DNA of 64,000 bases from Saprospiraceae bacterium. Lineage in GTDB: Bacteria; Bacteroidota; Bacteroidia; Chitinophagales; Saprospiraceae. Below the pieces are notes generated by a model. That model saw only the letters and a list, made by a program, of their open reading frames with translations. It was not told where the DNA came from and did no database searches. Every line of letters starts with the position of its first letter. Positions within the stretch are counted from its first letter, which is position 1. Of the stretch, positions 36,147 through 44,669 are shown in pieces. The translations under genes were made by a program, and so were the position numbers. The stretch is taken from contig JADJWV010000003.1 in NCBI GenBank assembly GCA_016716185.1, positions 186,001 to 250,000 of the forward strand. The letters run 5' to 3'.

Positions 36147-36971
36147 ATGGAGCCCCTGATCAAAAAGATGACTGGCAACATGAATCATTGGTTGCGAACG
36201 ATAAACGATTCATATAAAATTCCCAATGAAGAAAATATTCATGCTTTCAGATTGGTTATTAAGCAAATGAATGCTTATGCGCTGGTTTTGAAATTTCCTG
36301 ACAAACAAAAGGAACACAAAGCATGCTTTCAACATTTAATAAAGGCATTCAGTATAGCAGGTAGAATCCGAAATGCAGAACTTCAGTTGGAGCACATTTC
36401 TGAACTAATGGAAGAAGAATTGAAGCCATTTGCAGAAGAAAAAAGAAAAACTTCGGACCAATCCAGATCCAGATTCCTAAAAAAACTCTCTCAACTTGAA
36501 AAAAACCAGCTGTTAAAATTCGTAACCGCTTTTATTTTCGAAGCCGAGCAATACGGGTCATCCAGACTTTTAATAAGATTGCAGAAAGTGTTGGAACTTC
36601 AATTTAAAAAACTGCAAAAACAGCTTGGCCATGCTCCTGATAAAATGGATTTACACCCCAGGCGCATTATCATAAGAAGAATACTCGAACTCCTCAATTT
36701 GATAAGCGATACCAGAGAAAACGAAGCGTTGCAAAAATTTATGGATTTGGTCAGGGAACTCAATAAAAAAATTGGTAACTGGCATGATGTCAAAAGTTTG
36801 TACAAATCCATTTCTATCCACCAAAAACAGCAAAAAGAGCATTCTGGAGCTCTTGAGCAGCTTCAATCTGAACTTCAAAAAGAAATGGTGAACTTGGAGA
36901 TCGAAATCGATGAGCTATTTTCAGGTAGAAATTTGATATTCCAGACAGAAGCTCTTCCTGCAAACCACTGA
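36147..36971 (+). CDS. CHAD-domain protein
   Basis: The 274-residue all-helical protein fits the CHAD (conserved histidine alpha-helical) domain. The N-terminal ENIHAFRLVIKQMNAYALVLKF carries the first His-x-x-Arg-x-x-x-Lys pattern. The middle has basic helices (RSRFLKKLSQ), and the second half repeats the pattern with LHPRRIIIRRILELL and IGNWHDVKSL. CHAD domains bind polyphosphate through such basic patches; some accompany CYTH phosphatases, but none is adjacent here. It lies directly behind the composite repeat array and 46 bases before the PurF-like gene. I see no signal peptide. Confidence 0.78.
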   Translation: MEPLIKKMTGNMNHWLRTINDSYKIPNEENIHAFRLVIKQMNAYALVLKFPDKQKEHKACFQHLIKAFSIAGRIRNAELQLEHISELMEEELKPFAEEKRKTSDQSRSRFLKKLSQLEKNQLLKFVTAFIFEAEQYGSSRLLIRLQKVLELQFKKLQKQLGHAPDKMDLHPRRIIIRRILELLNLISDTRENEALQKFMDLVRELNKKIGNWHDVKSLYKSISIHQKQQKEHSGALEQLQSELQKEMVNLEIEIDELFSGRNLIFQTEALPANH

Positions 36972-36993
36972 CATCGCTTTGCAAAAAACAGCG

Positions 36994-37001
36994 TATCTTT
37001 G
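36994..37001 (+). promoter_or_regulatory. -7 box of the PurF-like gene
   Basis: TATCTTTG ends 16 bases before the ATG at 37018. A longer frame from a TTG at 36979 would run through this box. Confidence 0.5.
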
Positions 37002-37017
37002 CAACTTAGTTGCCCGC

Positions 37018-38910
37018 ATGAGCGATTCCATCAAACACGAATGCGGTCTGGCTTTGATCAGACTGCTCAAACCATTAGATTATTACCAGGAGCGTTATGG
37101 GAGCTGTTTTTACGGCCTTCAAAAACTTCATCTGCTTATGCAAAAACAGAGGAATCGCGGCCAGGATGGAGCGGGTGTGGCTACGATAAAACTCAACATC
37201 GAACCTGGTAAAAAGTACATTTCCCGGAGAAGGAGTAATTCCTCAAATTATCTCCAGTCATTATTTGAGGGGGTGATGCAGCATTTTGAAGGCCTGGATG
37301 AATCTCAAATCACAAATGGAAAATGGCTTAAAGAGAACAAGCCATTTATGGGTGAAGTCTTGCTGGGTCATTTGCGCTATGGTACCCATGGCGACAACAG
37401 TATTGAAACCGTTCATCCCTTTATTCGCGAGAACAACTGGATCAGCAGAAACCTTGTACTTGCCGGCAACTTCAACATGACGAATGTGGAGGAGCTTTTT
37501 CAGAAACTCGTTTCACTCGGTCAATATCCCAAGATAAAATCTGATACCATCACTGTATTGGAAAAGATAGGACATTTTCTCGATGAAGAAGTGCAACAAT
37601 TATTTGATTGGTATAAGCCCGAAGGATATACCCAACAACAAATCAATCCATTGATTTTCGAAAATCTCGATATATGCAATGTTCTCAACAAAGCTTCGAA
37701 AAAATTTGATGGAGGTTTTGTCATTGCCGGAATGATCGGACATGGAGATGCTTTTGTGTTGAGAGACCCCAATGGTATCCGGCCCGCTTTTTACTATCAA
37801 AATGAAGACATCGTTGCAGTGGCCTCTGAAAGACCTGCTTTGCAAACCGCTTTGGAAATTGGAGCAGAAGACATTAAAGAAATCAAACCGGGCAATGCAT
37901 TGATCATTAAATTCAACGGACAGGTCAATGAAGAACTTTGTATTGAGCCCCGTATTAAAACCTCCTGTTCTTTCGAGCGGATCTATTTTTCGCGAGGAAA
38001 TGATATCGATATTTATCAGGAGCGTAAAAATCTGGGAAGAGAATTGGTGCATGAATTGTTGCCGGCTATTTCCAACGACTTTGAAAATACGGTGTTTACC
38101 TCCATTCCAAATACCTCAGAATCAGCATTTGTAGGGCTTACAGAAGCATTACACGATCATTTGAATCGCGAAAAACTGGATGCGATTGTGCTTGGAAACG
38201 GTAGTCTTTCACCGGAAAAATTGCGAAGCATTGTCATGCAGAAACCCAGAATCGAGAAGTTGGTGGTTAAAGACGATAAAATGCGGACATTTATCGCAAA
38301 TGATCATATTCGTGGAAAGCTGGTTTCCCATGTATACGATGTAACCTATGGAATCATCAGACCGGGAACAGATACCCTGGTTGCATTGGATGATTCTATT
38401 GTGAGGGGAACAACCTTGCGGGATAGTATTGTGCATATTTTATCTACCCTGAAACCGAAAAAGATCATCATCCTCTCTTCGGCCCCTCAAATCAGGTATC
38501 CGGACTGTTATGGAATTGACATGTCGCAGATGGGAAAGTTTGTTGCATTTCTGGCGCTGGTAGAATTGCTGCATGACCATAATAAAGAACATTTACTGGA
38601 AGAGACTTATGAAAAGTGTCTGGCACAGCAAGATTGGCCAGCCGAGAAAATGCAGAACCATCTCATCGATTTATATGCTGAATATCCTTACCAGATGATC
38701 TCTAAAAAAATAGGACAAATGCTGAAACCTGCCGGAAGCAATGTCGAAGTGGAAGTTATTTTCCAGACTTTGGAAGGCTTGCATAAATCCTGTCCCAATC
38801 ACACCGGAGACTGGTATTTCAGTGGCAATTATCCTACACCCGGCGGGGTAAAAGTGGTAAATACCGCTTTTATCAATTTCATGCAGCACAATGATGTGCG
38901 TGCCTATTGA
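37018..38910 (+). CDS. PurF-like glutamine phosphoribosylpyrophosphate amidotransferase
   Basis: This protein of about 630 residues combines a class II glutaminase and a phosphoribosyltransferase domain. It begins MSDSIKHECGLALIRL: Cys9 would be the nucleophile after removal of an eight-residue propeptide. RGQDGAGVATI, GHLRYGTHGDNS and LAGNFNMTN are glutaminase motifs. VALDDSIVRGTTLRDSIV is the PRPP loop. It is over 100 residues longer than standard PurF, and the nucleophile context is CGLALI instead of CGVFGI, so it is probably a paralogue. Whether it makes phosphoribosylamine for purine synthesis or another amine is unknown. Confidence 0.85.
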   Translation: MSDSIKHECGLALIRLLKPLDYYQERYGSCFYGLQKLHLLMQKQRNRGQDGAGVATIKLNIEPGKKYISRRRSNSSNYLQSLFEGVMQHFEGLDESQITNGKWLKENKPFMGEVLLGHLRYGTHGDNSIETVHPFIRENNWISRNLVLAGNFNMTNVEELFQKLVSLGQYPKIKSDTITVLEKIGHFLDEEVQQLFDWYKPEGYTQQQINPLIFENLDICNVLNKASKKFDGGFVIAGMIGHGDAFVLRDPNGIRPAFYYQNEDIVAVASERPALQTALEIGAEDIKEIKPGNALIIKFNGQVNEELCIEPRIKTSCSFERIYFSRGNDIDIYQERKNLGRELVHELLPAISNDFENTVFTSIPNTSESAFVGLTEALHDHLNREKLDAIVLGNGSLSPEKLRSIVMQKPRIEKLVVKDDKMRTFIANDHIRGKLVSHVYDVTYGIIRPGTDTLVALDDSIVRGTTLRDSIVHILSTLKPKKIIILSSAPQIRYPDCYGIDMSQMGKFVAFLALVELLHDHNKEHLLEETYEKCLAQQDWPAEKMQNHLIDLYAEYPYQMISKKIGQMLKPAGSNVEVEVIFQTLEGLHKSCPNHTGDWYFSGNYPTPGGVKVVNTAFINFMQHNDVRAY

Positions 38911-38918
38911 CCAGGGTG

Positions 38919-39368
38919 TTAAGAGCCTAACAATTCTTTTACAATTGCAGATATATTTTTTCCATCGGCCTTTCCGGCTAATTGTTTGCTGGCCAGGCCC
39001 ATCACTTTGCCCATATCTTTTGGACCCTGGGCACCTGAAGTCGCAATTAGATCTGCCAACACTGTGCGGAGTTCATCTGGAGACATCTGAGCAGGGAGAT
39101 AGCGTTCAATAATTTGAATTTCTTCCCTTTCAACCTGAGCCAGATCTTCTCGCCCCTGTTTTTCGTAAATCTCCAGCGATTCCCTGCGCTGTTTAACAAG
39201 TTTCTGAAGAATTTGGATCGCTCTTTCATCATTTACTTCCTGGCCGCTTCCGTCCGTATTGGCCAATAAAATTGCAGCCTTAATGGCACGGATACCCCTG
39301 AGGGCAACCTGATCCTGAGCTTTCATGGCTTCTTTCAGATCGGTATTTATTTTTTCAGAAAAACTCAT
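38919..39368 (-). CDS. YqeY / GatB-like domain protein
   Basis: The 149-residue helical protein begins MSFSEKINTDLKEAMKAQDQ and contains RGIRAIKAAIL, LVKQRRESLEIYEKQGR and EREEIQIIERYLPAQMS. It ends KDMGKVMGLASKQLAGKADGK. This is the whole YqeY family, which resembles the tRNA-binding tail of GatB. A role in tRNA-linked amidation is inferred from that similarity only. It lies behind the tRNA gene on the same strand, but a terminator separates them. Confidence 0.92.
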   Translation of the reverse strand: MSFSEKINTDLKEAMKAQDQVALRGIRAIKAAILLANTDGSGQEVNDERAIQILQKLVKQRRESLEIYEKQGREDLAQVEREEIQIIERYLPAQMSPDELRTVLADLIATSGAQGPKDMGKVMGLASKQLAGKADGKNISAIVKELLGS

Positions 39369-39394
39369 AATTCGTTAATTATCAATAACTAACA

Positions 39395-39435
39395 TAAAAA
39401 ATGAACCTTGCAAAGATTCCTTTGCAATGCTCATT
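39395..39435 (-). terminator. Intrinsic terminator of the tRNA gene
   Basis: On the minus strand a perfect 8-bp stem TTGCAAAG / CTTTGCAA (loop GAAT) is extended by an outer AATGA / TCATT pairing and followed directly by a run of six T. It begins about 24 bases after the tRNA 3' end. Confidence 0.75.
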
Positions 39436-39458
39436 ATCATACAAACACTTATTATTTG

Positions 39459-39532
39459 TGGTCCCACTTGGGCTCGAACCAAGGACCCTCTGATTATGAG
39501 TCAGATGCTCTAACCGGCTGAGCTATGGGACC
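39459..39532 (-). tRNA. tRNA with CAU anticodon (elongator Met, or Ile2)
   Basis: The 74-base sequence folds as a standard cloverleaf: acceptor GGTCCCA / TGGGACC, D stem GCTC / GAGC, anticodon stem TCTGA / TCAGA with loop CTCATAA, and T stem CTTGG / CCAAG with loop TTCGAGC. The anticodon is CAT and the discriminator base is A; CCA is not encoded. CAU may read AUG as elongator methionine or, if lysidine-modified, AUA as isoleucine. The D and anticodon arms look like elongator Met, but this is not decisive. It is not the initiator, which would start with an unpaired first position and have three G-C pairs in the anticodon stem. Confidence 0.95.
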
Positions 39533-39921
39533 AAAAGCGGATGCAAAATTAAAGAAATATTTGTTTTAGTTAGCTCCAAGATGTGCTTCCGAAAATACAT
39601 GGAGCTTATTACTATTTGGGTTAATTGATGTGATGCAGCCTATTTTCAATATGAAACCTTCTCGCCCTGATCAAATTCCACACACACACACTCACACACA
39701 CACTCACACCGGATTCGCTATGGGACCAAAAGCGGATGCAAAATTAAAGAAATATTTGTTTTAGTTAGCTCCAAGATGTGCTTCCGAAAATACATGGAGC
39801 TTATTACTATTTGGGTTAATTGATGTGATGCAGCCTATTTTCAATATGAAACCTTCTCGTCCTGATCAAATTCCACACACACACTCACACACACACTCAC
39901 ACCGGATTCGCTATGGGACCA
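39522..39921. repeat. Tandem duplication of tRNA 5' end, promoter and CA-rich tract
   Basis: Two near-identical units (39522-39716, 195 bases; 39717-39909, 193 bases) follow each other. Each starts with gctatgggacca, the first bases of the tRNA in complement; a third copy of that word closes the array at 39910-39921. The units differ by one substitution (cgccctg / cgtcctg) and one CA in the cacacaca tract. Each unit carries the tRNA's -7 box. No gene lies between here and 40068. Confidence 0.9.
39544..39551 (-). promoter_or_regulatory. -7 box of the tRNA gene
   Basis: On the minus strand TAATTTTG lies 11 bases before the mature tRNA 5' end. The same box is copied in the downstream duplicated unit. 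Confidence 0.5.
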
Positions 39922-40067
39922 CATACAAGCGCAAAAGTAAATAGTTTCGTAGTGGATTACCATAAAAATTGGAAATTAGTGGATTAAATATGCATATTTC
40001 AGCGAGATTCTAATTTTCATAATTTTTAGCGTAAACTTTATTCTATTTTTCTGCGTAAAATTTATTC

Positions 40068-40688
40068 ATGATTAAAAACCTCCTGTTCGATTTTGGAAAT
40101 GTGCTGTTTGATTTGGATGAAGCACGTACAGAGGAAAAGCTGATGCAGGTCCTGGATCCTGCTAAAATTTCCGATCTCTTCGAAAAAGTACTCCATCCCT
40201 TTGAGCGCGGCGAAATTTCAGAAGAAGCCTTTTTTAACAGATTGCAAAGGAGGTCAAAAGACCTCAAAGATGGATCGTATTATTACGAAGCCTGGAATGC
40301 TATGCTTTTGGGTATGCCCGAACATCGGTTTCAATGGTTGATGAATCTCCGAAAAACCTACCGCGTATTCTTACTCAGCAATATCAACATTACCCATTTA
40401 CGAGCCGTGAAGAAAATGATTTATAACCAAACCGGCATCGACGATTTTGAATCTCATTATTTCGACAAAGTGTATTATTCCTTTGAAATCGGACTCAGAA
40501 AACCAGAATTAAAATGTTTTGAATTTGTGATGTCTCATTCCGGAATTCTGGGAAGTGAAACTTTATTTATTGACGACAAACCTGAAAACGTTCAGGCTGC
40601 ATCAGATAGTGGATTTCATGCCAGCCTTCATGATGCTGAACAAGCAATCGAAGATAAAATCCTTGACTATCTTTCCCAATTTCAATAA
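40068..40688 (+). CDS. HAD-family phosphatase (YihX-like)
   Basis: The 206-residue protein has the HAD core. Motif I is LLFDFGNVLFDLD with the nucleophile Asp in DFGNV, as in YihX-type sugar-phosphate phosphatases. Motif II is FLLSNINITH, a lysine sits in GLRKPE, and motif IV is TLFIDDKPENV. The four-helix cap lies between motifs I and II. The substrate is unknown. Its stop codon overlaps the recX start as TAATG, so the two are translationally coupled. Confidence 0.88.
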   Translation: MIKNLLFDFGNVLFDLDEARTEEKLMQVLDPAKISDLFEKVLHPFERGEISEEAFFNRLQRRSKDLKDGSYYYEAWNAMLLGMPEHRFQWLMNLRKTYRVFLLSNINITHLRAVKKMIYNQTGIDDFESHYFDKVYYSFEIGLRKPELKCFEFVMSHSGILGSETLFIDDKPENVQAASDSGFHASLHDAEQAIEDKILDYLSQFQ

Positions 40689-41131
40689 TGTATCACAGCA
40701 CTGAAAATCTGATTCTCAAGCTCCGGCACTATTGCGCTTATCAGGACCGGAGTCAGCAGGAAGTAGAACAAAAGTTATTCAAACTGGGAGCAAATGAACA
40801 ACAATCCGGTGAGGTAATTCTGCATTTAATTCAGGAAGGCTTTCTCAACGAAGAGCGATTTGCAAAATCCTATGCCCGTGGAAAATTTCGAATGCAGCAA
40901 TGGGGACGAATGAAAATCATCAACGGACTCCGATCAAAAAATGTTTCAGAACCTTTGATACAAATCGCACTGAAGGAAATTGATGAGGAAGAATATCTGA
41001 AAACGCTGGAGCATTTAATTCGAAAATTTTACGGAAAATCCGAAGATGTCCAAAAGACGAAACAGAACTTATTGGCCAGGGGATTTGAGTATGAGTTGGT
41101 ACTGAGTGTGATTGGGTTTTTGGACCTTTAG
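40688..41131 (+). CDS. recX: Regulatory protein RecX
   Basis: RecX binds and modulates RecA filaments. The 147-residue helical protein shows the family's three-helix repeats: LRHYCAYQDRSQQEVEQKL, LIQEGFLNEERFAKSYARGKF and GRMKIINGLRSKNVS, then LLARGFEYELVLSVI. It is coupled to the HAD gene by overlapping stop and start. recA is not in the window. The final codons merge into a gacttttt word tract that continues behind the stop. Confidence 0.9.
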   Translation: MYHSTENLILKLRHYCAYQDRSQQEVEQKLFKLGANEQQSGEVILHLIQEGFLNEERFAKSYARGKFRMQQWGRMKIINGLRSKNVSEPLIQIALKEIDEEEYLKTLEHLIRKFYGKSEDVQKTKQNLLARGFEYELVLSVIGFLDL

Positions 41132-41372
41132 ACTTTTTGTCTTTTTGACTTTTGGGCTATTTAGCATTCTAAGAAACAAGATTTATTAAAAGTACAGCAA
41201 TGTTTTTAATTCAGATAGAATTATTTGTTTTAGAAAATGGCAATATTATTTAATAAAAAAAACACCACTCTCAATAAATTATTTCTTCTTTTCAACAAAA
41301 TTAATAGATTTTATATGAAGATCTTGGTATCTTTATTTTTCTGATTTATTCTTAATAACATATTAAATTCCT

Positions 41373-41750
41373 ATGAGAGATTACACCAGGCTCCACGCTT
41401 TCAAATTAGCTGATGAACTCGTTTTGAGTGTTTATCGCATCACTGCATTTTTTCCTAAAGAAGAAATATATGGATTAACAGCTCAGATCAGAAGGTCTAT
41501 TTGTTCAGTAACCTTTAATATTGTAGAAGGAAGTTTTCGGGAAAGTCAAAAGGAATATGGCAGATTTTTAGAAATTGCTTTTTCTTCACTCAAAGAGTCC
41601 CACTACCAAATAAATTTAGCTTTCAGACTTCATTTTATTGATAATAAATCTTACGAAATTATTGATAAAAAATTTTTAACAGTGGAGAAACTGCTCGCTG
41701 CTCTATTGAGGTTTATTAAGAAATCGAATAAAAATGATATTGAAATATAA
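41373..41750 (+). CDS. Four-helix bundle protein (S23 / 23S rRNA IVP family)
   Basis: The 125-residue protein shows LHAFKLADELVLSVYRIT, GLTAQIRRSICSVTFNIVEG and ESQKEYGRFLEIAFSSLKESHYQI. This is the pattern of the S23 family, first known from intervening sequences in 23S rRNA but common as free-standing genes in Bacteroidota. The function is unknown. It is not inside an rRNA gene here. It lies alone between recX and the nadB 3' end. Confidence 0.88.
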   Translation: MRDYTRLHAFKLADELVLSVYRITAFFPKEEIYGLTAQIRRSICSVTFNIVEGSFRESQKEYGRFLEIAFSSLKESHYQINLAFRLHFIDNKSYEIIDKKFLTVEKLLAALLRFIKKSNKNDIEI

Positions 41751-41834
41751 ATATTCAATGGAAAAGTTAGATTTAGTTATAAATTTCTAAGCAGTTCAAT
41801 ATTCAAATTGAGGCTCAACACAAACCCAAAAAAC

Positions 41835-41900
41835 TCGAAAGCTTTTAAAATTCAAAACGTCAAAAAGTCAAAAGGCCTAAAAGTCAAACCCCTCCCCCCC
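41835..41900 (-). repeat. gacttttaggcc tract behind nadB
   Basis: Read on the minus strand, starting at the base after the nadB stop: a G-rich run, then tttgacttttaggccttttgac and further tttttgac units. The plus-strand tract behind recX (41115-41160) has the same words in the sense direction of its own gene. Confidence 0.65.
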
Positions 41901-43505
41901 TCACAACAAGGTCGATTGTCTAAAATCATTTTTATCAACATAGTCTGTTGTAAAATGCAATCCCCGGCTTTCTTTTCGCATGGAAGCCGAGCGGCTTACC
42001 AGATATCCAATCGTAATTAAATTGCGCAATTCGCATAAGGCTGCTGAAAGTGTGGTGCTGTGGTACAAAACTTCTGTTTCTTCATACAGAAGGTGCAGTC
42101 GCTTTAAGGACCTTTCGAGACGCACATTGCTTCTGACAATGCCTACGTAATACGACATGATTTCTTTAAGTTCCTTGATGCTTTGCGTGATCAAAACCAT
42201 TTCTTTCGGATGTGCGGTACCGGTGGCATCCCATTCGGGAATGTCTGTTCGCAAATTCAAAGCATCAATTTTATTTACAAGATCTGATGCAATCCGATAA
42301 CCAAACACTGCGGCTTCCAACAATGAGTTGCTGGCAAGCCTGTTTGCGCCATGCAATCCTGTGCTTGTGCATTCTCCGCAGGCATATAAATTACGAATAC
42401 TGCTGTTTCCCTGAGAGTCCACTTTAATACCTCCACACAAATAATGACAGGCTGGGACGACCGGAATCATTTGTTGCATCGGATCAATTCCAATACTTAA
42501 ACATTTTTCATAAATGTTTGGAAAGTGTTGAATGAATTCCGATTTATCCAGATGGCGACAATCCAGGCAAACGAAATCTTCCCCGCGCATTTTCATTTCA
42601 TTGTCAATAGCTCTTGCTACAATATCCCTGGGAGCCAGAGACAAACGCTCATCGTAATTCTGCATGAACTCTTGTCCATCCTGTGTTTTTAGGATGCCTC
42701 CAAATCCACGTACCGCTTCTGAAATCAGAAATGCAGGATTTTCAGAAGTTGGTCTGTACAATGCAGTAGGATGGAATTGAACAAACTCCATATTCTCAAC
42801 ATGCCCTTTGGCACGGTACATCATGGCAATGCCATCGCCGGTGGCGATGATGGGATTGGTGGTAGTCCTGTAGATCTGACCTGCACCCCCTGTGGCCAAA
42901 ATGGTGATTTTTGCCAAATGCGTTTCTACTTCGAGGTTTTTAAGATTCAGCAAATAAGCCCCATAACATTCGATATCGGACATGATGCGCGTCACATTAT
43001 ATCCGAGATGATGTTGTGTTAAAACGTCGATGGCATAATAGTATTCCAGAATTTCAAGATTTGGAAATTGCATACACTTTTCGAGTAGAGCTCGTTCAAT
43101 TTCAGCACCGGTGACATCCTGATAATGAAGTATCCTTTTTTCAGAATGTCCACCTTCGCGCGCAAGATCGTAATGTGCGGCATCAACTTTATCAAATCTC
43201 GCACCCCAGTCGATTAACTCCTGTACGCGTGCTGGTCCTTCTTCAACGACGATCCTTACGATGTCTTCATTACACAATCCATCACCGGCATCCAGGGTAT
43301 CGAGCAGGTGTTTTTCAAAATCATCTTTAATGCGATCCCAAACTGCGGCAATACCACCTTGTGCATAACGCGTGTTGCATTCTTCCCTGGAAGTCTTGCT
43401 TACCAGGCTTATCTTAATTTTTGGATTTTTCCTGGCAATTTGAATAGCGGAGGTAAGTCCGGCAATACCGGTTCCTATGATCAACACATCGGTTTTAAAA
43501 ATCAT
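41901..43505 (-). CDS. nadB: L-aspartate oxidase
   Basis: NadB oxidises L-aspartate to iminoaspartate, the first step of de novo NAD synthesis. The 534-residue flavoprotein has the FAD-binding GTGIAGLTSAIQIA, the NTRYAQGGIAAVWD substrate-channel segment, GGHSEKRILH, GFGGILKT and DIVARAID. CHYLCGGIKVDSQGNSS and a GLHGANRLASNSLLEA end motif complete the succinate dehydrogenase/L-aspartate oxidase pattern. nadA and nadC are not adjacent. The stop codon abuts a low-complexity tract. The -7 box TAATTTTG lies at 43522-43529. Confidence 0.94.
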   Translation of the reverse strand: MIFKTDVLIIGTGIAGLTSAIQIARKNPKIKISLVSKTSREECNTRYAQGGIAAVWDRIKDDFEKHLLDTLDAGDGLCNEDIVRIVVEEGPARVQELIDWGARFDKVDAAHYDLAREGGHSEKRILHYQDVTGAEIERALLEKCMQFPNLEILEYYYAIDVLTQHHLGYNVTRIMSDIECYGAYLLNLKNLEVETHLAKITILATGGAGQIYRTTTNPIIATGDGIAMMYRAKGHVENMEFVQFHPTALYRPTSENPAFLISEAVRGFGGILKTQDGQEFMQNYDERLSLAPRDIVARAIDNEMKMRGEDFVCLDCRHLDKSEFIQHFPNIYEKCLSIGIDPMQQMIPVVPACHYLCGGIKVDSQGNSSIRNLYACGECTSTGLHGANRLASNSLLEAAVFGYRIASDLVNKIDALNLRTDIPEWDATGTAHPKEMVLITQSIKELKEIMSYYVGIVRSNVRLERSLKRLHLLYEETEVLYHSTTLSAALCELRNLITIGYLVSRSASMRKESRGLHFTTDYVDKNDFRQSTLL

Positions 43506-43521
43506 TTTAGTTTTTGTAATG

Positions 43522-43529
43522 CAAAATTA
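43522..43529 (-). promoter_or_regulatory. -7 box of nadB
   Basis: On the minus strand TAATTTTG lies 16 bases before the nadB ATG at 43505. Confidence 0.45.
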
Positions 43530-43794
43530 AAGAATCTTGCCGGACTGTAGTGAAGTCCAAATTAGGTTTTTCGTTCGATGCAAATTTTTAGAGATGAAGG
43601 GCAATCCAGGCTTATATATTAAGTTGAATATAAATAATTAAGATCATCATAAAGCAAACGAAAATGCATATTAATAATAGTCCGTTCCATTTTAACAAAA
43701 ACTAAATTTTTTGTTCTCTTTCGTGTCTTGTTGCCTTCGTGACTAAAAATAGGCAATGGAATCTCAAAATTTAGAAATGAAGAATCTAATGCCG

Positions 43795-43853
43795 TCCCGA
43801 TAAAATTTCATGACATTACATTTAAGAAATGATTCCAATCAATTTTTTCCGGA
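43795..43853. repeat. Degenerate copy of the 58-bp palindrome
   Basis: The left arm tcccgataaaat is perfect. About 59 bases on, attttttccgga is a decayed right arm. The rest of 43530-43945 shows no gene; a short run of cttcgaaa units lies at 43856-43895. Confidence 0.5.
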
Positions 43854-43945
43854 TTTCGAAACTTCGAAAAGTCCAAACTTCGAAACATCGAAAAATCTAT
43901 TCTATTTATTTCGATTACTGTCCTAAAGAATTTTTAATCGTTTTT

Positions 43946-44550
43946 GAGATCTTCCCGCAGATCACGGGGATTTTTACAGAATGTAATTCCCGTTTCAATG
44001 ACTTTCATGCCTTCAATCTTTTCTGCGTAATCTGCGCAATCTGCGGGAAATTCATTTTTTATGGCTTCCTGCAGTTAAACAAAGGCTTTATAGATTTGGC
44101 ATTCTTCCTACTTTAAGCTGTTCACGAGATGTTCCCGAAAATCACGGGGATTTTCGCAGAATATAATTCTCGTTTAAATGACTTTCATGCCTTCAATCTT
44201 TTCTGCGTAATCTGCGCAATCTGCGGGAAATTCATTTTTTATGGCTTCCTGCAGTTAAACAAAGGCCTTATAGATTTGGCATTCTTCCTACTTTAAGCTG
44301 TTCACAAGATGTTCCCGAAGATCACGGGGATTTTTGCAGAATGTAATTCCCGTTTCAATGACTTTCATGCCTTCAATCTTTTCTGCGTAATCTGCGCAAT
44401 CTGCGGGAAATTCATTTTTTATGACTTCCTGCAGTTAAACAAAGGCTTTATAGATTTGGCATTCTTCCTACTTTAAGCTGTTCACGAGATGTTCCCGAAG
44501 ATCACGGGGATTTTCGCAGAATATAATTCCCGTTTAAGTTACCTTCATTT
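43946..44550. repeat. 180-bp tandem repeat, three and a third copies
   Basis: The word atcacgggga recurs at 43961, 44141, 44321 and 44501, exactly 180 bases apart, and the bases between are nearly identical in each copy. The first copy holds an inverted pair TTCCCGCAGAT (43952-43962) and ATCTGCGGGAA (44039-44049). In later copies the left arm has changed to ttcccgaaaat or ttcccgaagat. The fourth copy breaks off near 44550. No credible gene runs through it. Confidence 0.92.
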
Positions 44551-44669
44551 TGTCCAACTCAATTATTTTGATATACATCCTAAAGGTCGAAAGGTCGAAA
44601 TATTTAACGAAATGATCAATAGATTTTCCCTATTTTAGCCTTTTCATTCATGTAATCCAAACGAACTTA

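Noticed and set aside
39522..39921. Integrative element attachment sites at the tRNA
   Set aside because: The repeats copy the 5' end of the tRNA rather than the 3' end used by most integrases, and there is no integrase or cargo between them.
41373..41750. Intervening sequence in a 23S rRNA gene
   Set aside because: The four-helix protein belongs to the IVP family, but no rRNA sequence surrounds it.
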